A DNA stretch of 64,000 nt. Origin: Blastomussa wellsi (taxonomy: Eukaryota; Cnidaria; Anthozoa; Scleractinia; Plerogyridae). Shown here one piece after another: positions 1 through 12,200 of this stretch. The translations under genes and the position numbers were made by a program. The notes beneath the pieces were generated by a model. The model made no database searches and was not told where the DNA came from. It saw only the letters and a list, made by a program, of their open reading frames with translations. The stretch's first letter is position 1; every line of letters begins with the position of its first letter. The stretch covers positions 25,937,098 through 26,001,097 of the forward strand of contig OX393566.1 of the NCBI GenBank assembly GCA_947652115.1, written 5' to 3'.

Positions 1-270
1 TCATATGTAGTGATATGTTCCTTCCATACAGAAGATTTTGGTACATCCATGGTACATACATGTTATGTTTCCAGGAAATTCAACTTTTGGTGACGACTTG
101 TTTGTCAGCCAATTGTGAGCTACTTAAGCATGAGGTGGAGCTTGAACATAACTGATATAGGCAGTACTGCCATCAGTATCAATGTCAACAACCAGTTTAT
201 CGACTTTATGTTGTTGGCATAACATTGGTTGACTTGTCCAAGTGCACTCATCATGTTATCATACCCGTGC

Positions 271-645
271 AGTTAGTAAGGGGCGGCGGTTTAAGTAGTA
301 GCCAATCAGAAGCCGAGGTTTGGTATCTGTAATCCGCCATTTTGTTTTTTTTTTCGTCACGCAAATAAAAATCACGCAAAATGTTAAAAACAATGATTGT
401 GTTCTCAATGAAATCCCTTCTTTTATAATTAATCAGAATCTCGTGCGCTTTGATATGTTAATCGATGGTAATTCCTGATACCTTCCCTGTTCTTTTTACA
501 ATATATCAAAATACTTTCAAAACAATAGGAAACAGATCAATCAAAGATTCCGTGGGAGACTGGGACAGAATGGCACGCTGACTAAGAACATGTGGACATG
601 AGTCCGGTAGAGGATCGCGAGCTTTTAATGGCCTTATATATTATA
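271..645 (+). mobile_element. Internally deleted copy of the Polinton-like element
   Basis: From about 271 (AGTTAGTAAGG) to about 500 the sequence follows the outer part of the terminal inverted repeat of the element at 59142-63364. Shared landmarks are GGCGGCGG/GCACGGCGG, CCGCCATTTTGT, CACGCAAATAAAAATCACGC, TTAATCAGAAT and GTGCGCTTTGATATGTTAAT. It then jumps to sequence matching 61853-61955 (GATCAATCAAAGATTC, GAGTCCGG, GAGGATC). The whole middle, including the ATPase gene, is missing. No clean right end was found; the DNA runs into another repeat near 645. This is a second, non-coding member of the same family in the same locus. Confidence 0.75.
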
Positions 646-648
646 CCT

Positions 649-845
649 CCAAGAGAGCAATGAAAGAAATAAATCAACATTGAAATGGCATCAACGGCAA
701 CTCGAAAAAAATCCGACTCCTTGGTACATCCAGGGTACATGGTACATACATTTTATATGTTTCCCATCTGGGACTCGGATTTTTTCCGAGTTTCCGTTGA
801 TGCCATTTCAATGTTGATTTTTTTCTTTAATTGCTCTCTTGGAGG
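649..845. repeat. Inverted pair of a short SINE-like repeat
   Basis: Bases 649-720 (CCAAGAGAGCAAT, ATCAACATTGAAATGGCATC, ACTCGAAAAAAATCC) are the reverse complement of about 768-845. About 55 bp of spacer separates the arms. The right arm shares its core (GGGACTCGGATTTTTTCCGAG) with the tail of the SINE near 1060-1105, so this looks like two head-to-head SINE tails or a foldback derived from them. Confidence 0.65.
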
Positions 846-984
846 TTGGTTGGTCGCATCTTCGATATGCTTTAATGTGACTGCGTGATGCAGTTAAGAG
901 CTATATGGCTATGTGTGCCCTTCATCATTTGACTAAGTAACCGCGCGATGCAGCTCCAGTCAAGACCCACATTTTGACCCTTGC

Positions 985-1110
985 TCGCCATAGTCTCCAG
1001 TAGCTCAGTGGTTAGAGCATCCGACTAGATCACGGAGGGTCGTGGTTTCATATCCCATCTGGGACTCGGATTTTTTCCGAGTTGCCGTTGATGCCATTTC
1101 AATATATATT
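985..1110 (+). mobile_element. tRNA-derived SINE
   Basis: A tRNA-like head is visible: box-A-like TAGCTCAGTGGTTAGAGCAT at about 1000-1019 and a decayed box B near 1042-1055. It is followed by the family tail GGGACTCGGATTTTTTCCGAG and an ATT-rich run. The tail also occurs near 770-790. The cloverleaf is too decayed to be a working tRNA. Confidence 0.65.
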
Positions 1111-1655
1111 ATTATTATTATTATTAATTTTATTTTATTATTTATCCTCTTCGGGCCCACGTGGACTCTTGAGGCCGGCAAATACACCAGATAAATATGA
1201 AAGCATTTGTGTAAGGAAAAACTGATTTTCAAGCCACACACTGGATTAAAGGCAACACATGAGTGACACTGGTTTCTCTATAAGATCGATCGATCGTAAT
1301 TTTCAAGAATTTGTACGACACTTACGCTGTAACACCGAAGTGGAACTTCACTTCATCCAATTTGAGATTCTCAACGTCCTTATTCTGCGGGCGCAGCATA
1401 TGATAATCCCCTAAATCCATACGATCTCTACGACCCGCCGTGCCCACGCCGTTTACAGCTGTCCAGCGGTAATCCAACAAAAGTTTACAGATGAGCGACC
1501 AACCAACTGAGCAGGAAAACTTGGCCCCTTCCTATACTCCTGAATTAAAAATTCAGTCGTTAAAATGAGCTACACCTTATGACGTCATCAGTACCTAATT
1601 TGCATAACACAAAAATCTTGACAAAAATAAACAGAATTTATGATTTTTTTTTTAG

Positions 1656-1940
1656 GCGCTGGTGATATTAACCGATGGGGCTCAAACCCAGATACATCGA
1701 AACCTTCCGTTTGAAGAACGTATCAAACCTGGAGATAACGCCCAGAAGCTGAACGACAAGAACGTCACCATTTTTGCTGTAGGCGTCCGGTCTCATGACC
1801 CAATCGAACTTTTGAGTATGGCCACTAGCCCAGATCATGCTATCAGGGCAAACTTGGAGAACCTTGATGCTGCAGTTGAGAGCACAATCAAGAAGATATA
1901 CAAAGATATATATACAAAGATATACAAAGCCGAACTAACA
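1656..1940 (+). CDS. Collagen gene exon: second half of VWA domain
   Basis: This 95-codon exon starts in phase 0 after TTTTTTTTTAG and ends in phase 0 before GTGAGT. It begins with the hydrophobic strand and MIDAS aspartate, ALVILTDG, typical of von Willebrand factor A domains. It then has a QTQ loop, [19 protein letters not shown] and a DPIELLSMA helix. It aligns throughout with 58853-59093 of the downstream paralogue. The DxSxS half of the metal site lies left of the window. The last stretch ([17 protein letters not shown]) contains three near copies of ATATACAAAG, a local expansion absent from the paralogue. VWA domains usually bind matrix ligands or other collagens; here it would form the N-propeptide. 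Confidence 0.88.
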
Positions 1941-2146
1941 GTGAGTGTATTTGTTCACAAATGTCGTAACGGTTTTCTGTGTTGTAAGGCCTGTCAAGCT
2001 GGAATGATACACGTTGTTGTTGGTGTTTTTTATCATTTATTTGTTGTTGTTTTTTGCAATTTGGGGGAAATGAAGTCATAGTGAAATAATAAATTATAGA
2101 AAGCTTATTGTCAGTAATATTTGTGTATTTACCTATTGAACTCTAT

Positions 2147-2183
<37 letters not shown>

Positions 2184-5100
2184 GAATAGTAAACGAGGCG
2201 TAGCCGAGTTGACTATCGCTCGCAGAAAACGAGGGCGAGTACTATAATTGTTTTAGTAGAAACTCTAAACGATTGCAGTCCAAAACCTGCAATATTGTGT
2301 ACTTTTGAGCCCAAAATGCAAGAAAAACCACCACTAAAAGAGCTTCGCGCGCGCGCTTGTTTTCTATCGGCGAATAGAAAACAGTGGGAGAACCAATCAG
2401 ATTCGCGGATTTCCAATAGAACACAACTGAGTTTCTACTAAAAGAAAGGTATAAAGCAAGCTAAAAGGAGCAAGTCAGAAGCGTTAAATTATCGCACCTG
2501 TTGCATTAAAGGGACACAGTCTGCTGGTGCACAGGCGCATTAGATACCATTTCATAGCTAATTTGCATATCACATTTTATCGCGATCCATGCTGTTTTAA
2601 CTAAATATGATCATATAATATCATAGGATGAGCAAAAGCACACTCAAATTTCAGATTGATTGAGAAAACTAGTGTCCAGATTAGCGCGGTCTCTAAGCTG
2701 ACTGTGTCCCTGTACATCTCGAAATATCGCTTCAATCTTCGCAGTGTTTCACTCGATTTTCAATCGTTTACTGAAAACCTGTTTTTGAGTGTGCTTTCGC
2801 TCATCCTATGATATTATATGATCATATTTAGTTAAAACAGTATGGATCGCGATAAAATGTGATATGCAAATTAGCTATGAAATGGTATCTAATGCGCATG
2901 TGCACCAGCTGACTGTGTCCCTTTGAGCTATCTAAACACGCGCGGTCTACCTCCTGCCAGTTGCCTCCTCTTTTGTTTCAGTGGCATGCCTGAAGCTAGC
3001 TGCATGACCACAGTAAATAACATTTACATTTTTACTTTTAACCGGCAGGTTATCGGGCCACCTGGAGAAGATGGCGAAAAAGGCCCAGTGGTCGGTAAAA
3101 TCAGCTCATTTTGACGTCAATGTAAACTTACATTCAACGCATTATTCATTTTATTATACATTGTAGTCACCAGCTGTCTTCTCATTGGCTAAGAGCCTAC
3201 AGTTAATTCTGGGAAACAGCGCAACCTACAGATTATTCACTAATCTGCTGCTAGCTAACAAGCCAAAAAGCCACAAGACAAAAAATAATTAACGCAAGTG
3301 TTGCAATCTTTTTATGCGGAAGCGCGAAACAAGGATGGATCGTTTTACTCCATGGGAAGCCTGAAAACAATGTATAATAAAACAATTATTAGATTCGGTT
3401 TATGTGATATCCGGAATAATCAAGGTCTCGGTTAGTGTCATCAGCCGAAGCCGCTTACCTCGACCTTGATTATTTCGGATATCACAAAAACCTCATCCAA
3501 TAATTGTTTAGAACTGACGGGATCAAATTTAATGGGGTCTATGTTTCCAGTAATGCACGATGTCTTGGTACCAGCATCCCAGTTAGCCAAGTGTTTTTTT
3601 ATTACTATTAGTATCATACGAGACTAATTTCGGTATCAAACGCGAAGCGTGTAGAAACGAGAAAGATCGCCACTCCTGGTAATTTAACAGACTTGTAGTA
3701 ACACAACTTACACAGGTACGATGGCATAAATTTATTAGCGGTGGAGAAAACAATGGCCAAATTTTGAATGACCGCGCATACGAGGGTATACACGTTCGCA
3801 CTACAGGAGAGAATGGCTTCCTTCCGGGTGAGAAAAGCATTTAGAACTGCGATGCGTACATAGACCTCATTATAAGTCATAAAAACTAATACATTTTCTT
3901 CCATTGTAGCGAAAAATTAACCTTTTTTTCGCCACTGAGTTTTTTAAATGTGATTTCGTGTTTTGTTCTCAATCTTACGTTGGTACGTCTTTTATTTTAG
4001 TTTAATCTCCTGCTTTTGTATGTGTTCTTTTTGTTATCTTTGTTATCTTTGCTCGATATAGGGTTCACCTGGGTTTTCAGGATCCCGCGGGCGAACAGGT
4101 CCCAGGGGAAATCCAGTAAGTTGGTTTAGCTATAGTTTGCGACGAATGAACTTAGCTGTCCCGTGGCTGAACTCTTCGGCTATACTCAGAGCTGTGCTGA
4201 TACAAACAAGATAGCTTACTGATATACTGTATGCCCCCTACTCCACCCCTAAAATAAAGTAATGTTCTGTGCTGTTTGGCAACACATTTTCACAAATTAG
4301 TAGAAATTATACAGTAAATGTTATATACGGATACCTATAAAAGTGTACAGTTGCCTTGTGGCAAACGACGCTATCCACTCTTTCAGTATATAGGTCTGTA
4401 TGGGAGAATATTCACTGTGTTCGGTCTCTACTCACGACAATGTCACCACACTTGTGTTAGTGCCAATGGGCCTGGTAAATCAAACACGCGAGAAATTGTT
4501 TCATCACAATTCCCAACACCGTCCGAGAACGGACACACAGCGGTATATTTTTGAAGAACTTCGAGGCGTTCGGAAATGCGATGAAACACTTTCTTTAGTG
4601 TTTGATATATCTTCTTAATAGAAACTGAAACAACGAAATAAACTAAAAGATAAAATCATAAAAAAAATCTGTGCTAATCAAGATCACATTTGCAAACCAT
4701 GCTTCCCGGGGGACTCGCATATGAAAGGGGCAAAGATGGCCGTCGGACATTTTGAATTAAACCATCAAAGGAGACCAATATGCATATTTAACATATATTT
4801 TTATATTTCTTCGCGTGCAACCCTGAACGAGACCTCGGCTAAATATAATGGCGTTTTGCCCAGGACACTCTAAGTGAGACTAAAATCCGAAATTTACACC
4901 TCCAAACGAGCATCGTTTCATTTCATACTCGAGTACCCCCCGCCCCGGGCCATGCTCGCGGTTCTGATTTGAATTACTAACGAGGTATACAGTGTTATCA
5001 TTGGCGACTTTGATTAGTTATTTTTATTTTCTTAGGGAGCTCCAGGCAAGAAAGGAATTCCGGGATCGATGGGACCAGCAGGACCGCCTGGACCGCCTGC

Positions 5101-6146
5101 TGATAGAAGCACTCCAATAACTGCTGTAAGCACTCCAGTTAGACCGACCAGGAGTCCATGAGAAGGAGCCTCCATTCGTACTTTGCCCTTGAGTCAACCC
5201 TGTCCCGTATCTTTCTATTTTTAGAACAGCGAGCTCTCACATGATTGGCTATTACAAAAACACCCGCGAAAACCACAGTGGGAGGTGCTTCTAAAAATAA
5301 AAAGCTTAAGATACGGGACAGAGTTGACTCAGATGGTCAGTATGGGAGATGGAGGCTCCTTCTCATGGGCTCCTGGACCGACCAACTAGCGAATAGCGAA
5401 GCGCAAGAGTGGCGTCAAGCCGGGATTGCGAACGACTAATTGCGAACGAACTGCTCCTAAAACACTTTTGAACGACAACTTCACAGTCCCGCTGGGGTCC
5501 AACAACTTGCATTTTATTTTTAGACTTCGCGTTCTTCGCTATTTTTTAGAATTCATCAAAAGGGGCAGCCATTTTTTATTGTTTTCTAGCAGTCTGATTG
5601 AAAACTGACATGGAAATTGTGCATGTTATATGCGCGTGTATATTATGGCGATCTCGGGTCATCTCAGAAAACACCCACTTTGATCGAGTGATAAGTTAAA
5701 ATTTTTTTCTGACACTCTCCCGCGCTCTGAGTTGAAGCAATTTAATCTTTCTAATGCTGTTGCGCATGCCAGTTCGGCGATCAGGGACATTGACTTAACT
5801 CCCTTTAAGACTTCTTTATTTAGCTAATCATTATTGTCAATACGTTACTTAATTAGTTAGGCCCTTACAGTGTTTAGTGTTATAATTACAGTGTTATAAT
5901 TATTTGTTATAATTATAGTTATCTTTTATAATTATAATTATTTGTTATAATTATTTGGCGATAAAAATTTGAGGAAGCAACGCAATCCCAGTCTTAACAC
6001 GCAGACTGATTCCATTCGCGCAAAAGTCTTTGTTTGAAAGGAATATTACATCACCTATTGTTCTATTTAGTATTTAAACATTTTTATCGTTACTTTTTTA
6101 AATTGATAATGGCGTGAGCTAAACGTCGTCTTGATAATTATTATTA

Positions 6147-6232
<86 letters not shown>

Positions 6233-9200
6233 AGTTATTCTAACAAGAATAACGTTGTCTCTGTGTACTAGCTGGCGTAAATACATCAGTTCCTCAGGCT
6301 CATCAATTTGCAAGTCCCGAAGATTCGAGCTCTTTGTTGCGTAATTGTCATCCTGGAAAAGTATACGTTTTCGGGAGCATTTCCGCCGTATTTCATGGGC
6401 CAAGTAGCTTTACATCCTTTTTTATGAACTGAAAAGTGAACTTTGAAGCACTCTCGATGTGCATCCGCGCGAAACACATCCTCTTTCCACAATCTTCGGG
6501 GGAGACCAAAGGGATTGAGGAGGGGAGGATGTGTGAGTTCACTGTGAATTATATTTATTTTTGCAACCGGAAAATATAAGCGTTTCTTAGTGCCGACTGA
6601 TCTTGCTTTCTTGCTATGTTGATATGTTTTTTTTCTTTCCTATCAGACAGCATATTTTTTTTAAGCCTTAGTTGCTGCCCCCCCCCCCCCCCCCCTTGCC
6701 CATGCAACGGTCCACACACACAAGACTATCCATCCAAAGGACCACCTTATTTCTCACTAACATACGTCTTATATTAGCATTTCCTCGCAAAAGGGATTAA
6801 ATGAAGTTTAATGTACTGAACCTTGTAAAAAGCATGATCGTTTTATTTTGGTAGAATCTTATGGGGCTTAAAGGGCCATACATGGTGCCGAATATCATCT
6901 CGGAAAGATCTCAACTGATAGCTGCACCGGTAAGTCACGTACTAAATTGTGTCAAAATTGTGTATGTATCCAAGTGTAGCGGATGCGACATTGTCTGTTA
7001 GTGGTTGGAACGTTTTATAGCCTTTATCGTTCCAGAAACTAGCGAAAGAATCGTCACGTAGCCTAGACAAAAGTAGTTGGATCGTCTACAGAAAGGCCGG
7101 GTAAAAATGCCGATACTTTATGCTTAGACTACGTCAGTATTACATGGAGACATTTTAGGAGGTTCGCCGACTCCCTCTTTAACTGTTGAAACCTTCGCAC
7201 ACATCGTCCTTGCTTTGATCTGCGAGGCAAATTATTGGATTGTCTGTCAAAATGTTGGGGAACTCAAAATTGGCAAGGGGAAAAAAGTGATCCATCTGGT
7301 AATCTCAACAACACTTTTGGGAGGGTTGCAGATTTGCTCCGTTGTGATTGTAATAATTTTGTCAGTGATTTCCACTTGATAAATCACTTTCTTCACTGAC
7401 CTTTATGATTGAAGTTGCAACACAAGCCGTGCCAGGCGAAATAAAGTTGCTGTGGGTATCTCGATTTCTCGAGCTTTTTTTTTAAATACTGAATCGGTAT
7501 TCAAATTGCGGTATATGACTTGGGGAAAGGAAACAATCTTTGGTTCGAGTTATGGGAACATTGGAGAGATCGAGGGCTCGTGAAAACTGCAGCATCAGCT
7601 TAGTATCCAGGCTTACTGATTTGGCGCGTATTTTTATTATGTCACCGATGAAACTAAGCGGCAGGCGGTGCTTTGCGGCCAGCTTAGCGTTCCCACGTTC
7701 TCTATAAGTAGCAAAATGTACATTAATTTAATGCTTATTTAAATATTTAAACGAGTACTTTAATCTCACTACATTTTCATTCTTTTTATTAGATTGGAGA
7801 GCCTGGACGTAGTGGCCGCAAAGGAGGGATTGTAAGATTGACAAAATATGTCTTCAAATTAAAACCCATGTATTGCCCAGTATTGCCACGAACTGTTTTC
7901 CTTGCGAAACCATTTTTTTTATAAAATTTTATTATCTTCGACAATTTCTTTGACAGTGTGCGCATGTAAATATATTTTCTTGGACATGAGGATCGGCAAT
8001 GGGGCAGTCAATAACACTGGTTTTAGGGTATTAAAATTCAGAACGAAAGGAGGCGGCTGAAAACTAGTTTTCTATAAAGTTTTGTCAAGAGCAAAATTCC
8101 AAACTTGACAGATTTTTTTTAAACAATTTACACCTTAATTTTTAGTCAGCAAACTTTCTTTGTAAACACGAGCGATAGAAGATCAGCAAAGGTTAACAAA
8201 GTAACTTTAGTCGTGTGTATAGATATTTATATACATAATGAAATAACGAACCAGTTTATTTTACATATACATATCAGTGATGCAGTATATCAGTGTTAAT
8301 CCAGTAATTTTGGTGAATATCTAGAACTTATTTCTTGTTTAGAGAAAACGAGATATGGGACTAAATTTATACGCGGCTGCATCCTGGAGGTCCGTATCAG
8401 GAAGCACTCATTGGACACTTTCCATTCGACCAAACATTCCGGTTTGAAATTCCGGGTATTCCGTGTGGCGAATGAAACAGTATTTTCCGGTTGGTCGCGA
8501 CCAACCGGTTCCAGGCCATTGCGTTCCAAGTTCCCCGCCAAAATATAAAATAAATCGAAGTGTAACAAATGGAGCAACCTTTGCCTGTGTTACTTGCTTT
8601 CGAGTTGTTAGATGAATCCGAAGTCAAAACAAACGACGTTTTAAGCGAGGACGGCTTAAGCGGCTTAAGCGGCTTAAGCGGCCCCCACCCGGAATTTCCG
8701 AAATTTTTGGTCGAATTGAAAGCGCCCATTGTATATTTTTAGGGCTCTTTTGGTATCCCTGGAATTCCTGGAACGGAAGGAGATCAAGGGACGCCGGTGA
8801 GTTACGGGTTCCAAAATTAAAATGCAATTATGTTAACGGCAAGTAATTTTAAAAAGGCTTAGTTCAGACGTCGTGCTTCGATCTACCGTACCGAACTTAA
8901 CTCCAGAATTAAGTAGTTCGACAGAAGCACGGCGTCTGAATCAAACTTTTTTGTTAAGTTCCACAGTCAAACCTACTTGCAATTAAGTTCGGCACAGCAG
9001 AAGCACGACTTCTTAACTGGGCCTAACTGTATTCATAGGCGGCGGAGGTGGAGGGGGGGGGGGGCTGAAGCCCTCCCAAACAAAAATTTGGGGGGCTGAG
9101 CACCCCCCCCCCCCCCCACCACCACGTTTCGGTGGCGAAAATATCGGTAGCGCAGCATAAAATTGGTTTGGTAAAATTTGCGACGCTTTCAAAAAAACTC

Positions 9201-12200
9201 TTGTCACCAAAACGTTACCAGGAGAGGTCCACAAACTGCTAAGATTGTATTTTACATTACCGGTGGCATCAGCGACTTCCGAGTATTAACCAACAGACAG
9301 AAGAAATATTTGATTGCCTTTTAACTTTTAGAAGCCATGCTCATGTTGCTGCTCTTCAAATAAGTCTTGTGATGTCCTACGCCTATGTTTGTTTTAGGGA
9401 AGTGTTGGCCCGCTGGGTTCAAGGGGCGAACTTGGATTCCCTGGTGTTGACGTGAGTCGTCTACAGCTTTACAGTAACAGTAAAAGAACAGCATCTCGTT
9501 CCTTTGTTGTTAGTTATTTGTGATAAGATTTTTTTACCATTTTTAGCTCAAATAAATATTCAACCAACAATGTTTTTGCGGGTTTAATAGATCTTTGGGC
9601 ACTGAGACGGTATCATACTTCAGTTAAGCCCCCATTAAGCATTAAAGAAGCTATGTCACGTGCATTTTGGAAACTTTAGCCTAAATTTTTCAAAATCGTC
9701 ATTTGTAATCCGTCTCAATCTTCTCCATCCTTAACCATCCTTGTTCCTTTTTGGTTTAGTATCACCTCTTTGGTGTTTTTCTTCTTTAGTAAACTATTAG
9801 TTTTTGGTTTCCTACTAGGTTCATCGCAACAAAAACTCAAAATATCGTGACGTAGCTCCTTTAAGGAAATACACTGACAAATAAGCAGTATTTTATCAAG
9901 TTCTCAAAAAAAACATTCTTCGTACCATCTTCTTTTACTTGACAGGGAGACCCTGGCCCGAAGGGAAATCGAGGCCCACCGGGATACCCTGGAAATAAGG
10001 TAAGTCTTTTCCACGTATCTCCGTTAGTTAGTTAGTCGCCAGGAAATATCTTAAGATCTCTGGGAGAACAGAGATGGCACTGTGTCTGGAGCATTCGCCT
10101 CCTAACAATGAGACTCGACTTCGCACCGATTCTCGCATCCATCAAATGTTGATTGAGTTTGTCGTTGCTCCGAGGGTTTTTCTCTAGCTAGCTAGATTCT
10201 CCGGTTTTCCTCCCCCCCCCCCCCCTCTCTCCCTCCCCCTCCCACAAAAACCAACACTTCTAAATTCTAATCAGATCAGGAATCCGAAGGCCCTAGGTTT
10301 GTGCAACCCTCGTTAAACAGAATCAATTTATTATTTACTAACACAGTAATCGGTTTTACAGTAATCGAAATGGGAAAATCGACACTCGTCAAATACTGTC
10401 TGAGTGTAAGTTTCTTAGCATTTTTTTCCTTTATGTAGGGGCCTGTAGGCGATGCTGGCACCCCAGGAATGCCCGGATTAAGAGGTCCAACTGGCCGCGA
10501 GGGAAGAACTGGACTCGAAGGGGATCGAGGGGAAGATGGTGACGTAGTAAGCAATCCTGATCAGTGACTGCTACAAATCTAATATACAGCTGGAATACAG
10601 CTTTTATAATTAACAATTGTCCTGCGAAATCGCGCGGAATATCGCCTGATACTTGGCCGACGAGGCCGCATGAACAGTTGACTAAAATTAAACGATATTC
10701 CGCAGGATAATTGTTTTATTATTCAACAAATTGTCAACGAACAGCATTTTTCAGCTGAAAAGTTGTTGTTATGCGGCGTTTTTCAAAACGTCAGACGAAT
10801 TATCGTTAGTTACGTATATCACAGGATATCACAGGATGTCTGTCACACTTGCTTCATGACCATATATGGGCAATGTGACAATTTGTTGAATATAAATAAT
10901 AATGCCGGATATCTAATATGTACGAACGACATGTGGTATACTAATGATGATATATTAATGATATTAATGAAAGTAATTATGTTATATTTAGGATGTTCGT
11001 TATCACATAGCTATTTTTTTTTTTTTTTTGTCGTGCGTTTGACAGGGAGAGCAAGGTGCAGCGGGAAAGCCAGGGGCGGAAGGAACCATGGTAAGACTAA
11101 TACTTCAGATTCTCCGAACAGTACCGAAAACTTCCGAAGTCGCTAACTCGGAAATTGATCCCTCGCCTAGACAGCCTAACAGAAAACCAAAAAAGGCCTC
11201 AAAGCTACTGTACGTTTTGAAACAAGTTAAATGAGACATTTACCTGACGAAGTTCGAGAAGTCGAGTTTTGCTATCTTAAAATGCCTATTAAGTAAAAAA
11301 TAATTGCTGCTTATTTGAAAGGCTTTTCAAAATAAAGGAGAATGATGTTTTCCTTTTTGAAACATCTTCTTTCGCTTTAGAGATATTTACGTTTTTATTA
11401 AGCAAATGATGAAAGTGATGACGTCATAAATCGTTCCACGGAACGATAAAGCACTGAATCAAGAATATCTCTAAAACAATTGGAGCGGTGTTTTACAAAC
11501 TTGGCACCAGAAATGTACATCGTAAAAGAAACAATGTTTTTGTGTTCCCTGTTTTCCGTTGATCTAGGGCCAGCAAGGGAGAACTGGAATCGCTGGTGCT
11601 ATTGGCCATCCCGGGCCCCAGGTGAGTCGTATTCTGATACTCACGTACAAAGATGAATATGATCTTGTACCAAGATAAGCTGAAATATTCTCTTAAAAAT
11701 AACATAGTTTGATAAATATTGAGTTGAAGTCGAAATTAATTAAGAGTGCTCTTGAGATTTTAGGTAATGTGAACAAGGTCAATATATACGACAAAGCCTT
11801 TACTTACAAGTATGCGCAAATGTCGTACTCGCAGAATGTATGTATTTTCGATGACGCAAATATATGGCTTGGTTTAATACCATGATTAAATATTTGGCTT
11901 GTTATCCTATGTGTTTGCTCCTTAATTTAGGGTTTGCCAGGTCGACAAGGCTCTCAAGGATCGGTTGGCGTGCGGGTGAGATAAAATGCGTCAAATGTTT
12001 TTAGCATAGATGAATATCATTTGGTTAATTGAGCGTGTAAGCTAAAAAGTAAGATTTACAAATGATCTTATAGCGCAACAGAAATTAATACAACGTAGTG
12101 AGTTGCAGAAACGTAATGTAGTAAGAATCAATAAATTGTTCCGCCGCATATACTATACTGTGTTATATAAATTTGAGAAATCGGTCCAAATCAAGCTCGA

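Larger units (their letters stand above)
1..1655. other. Intron (or 5' flank) upstream of the VWA exon
   Basis: I see no coding exon here. The stretch ends in a T-rich tract and acceptor AG at 1654-1655. It should be the right part of the intron that splits the VWA domain, equivalent to 56963-58852 in the downstream paralogue. It is filled with repeats: a deleted Polinton-like copy (about 271-645), inverted copies of a short repeat (649-845) and a tRNA-derived SINE (about 985-1110). A short motif around 38-75 (TGGTACATCC then GGTACATACA) recurs around 721-760, so the DNA between may be one nested insertion. Confidence 0.6.

Noticed and set aside
1888..2079. Short frames after the VWA exon donor
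   Set aside because: Read-through of the intron beyond GTGAGT at 1941; not coding.
6119..6403. Minus-strand frame with a long asparagine run
   Set aside because: Translation of the TTA microsatellite at 6142-6230.
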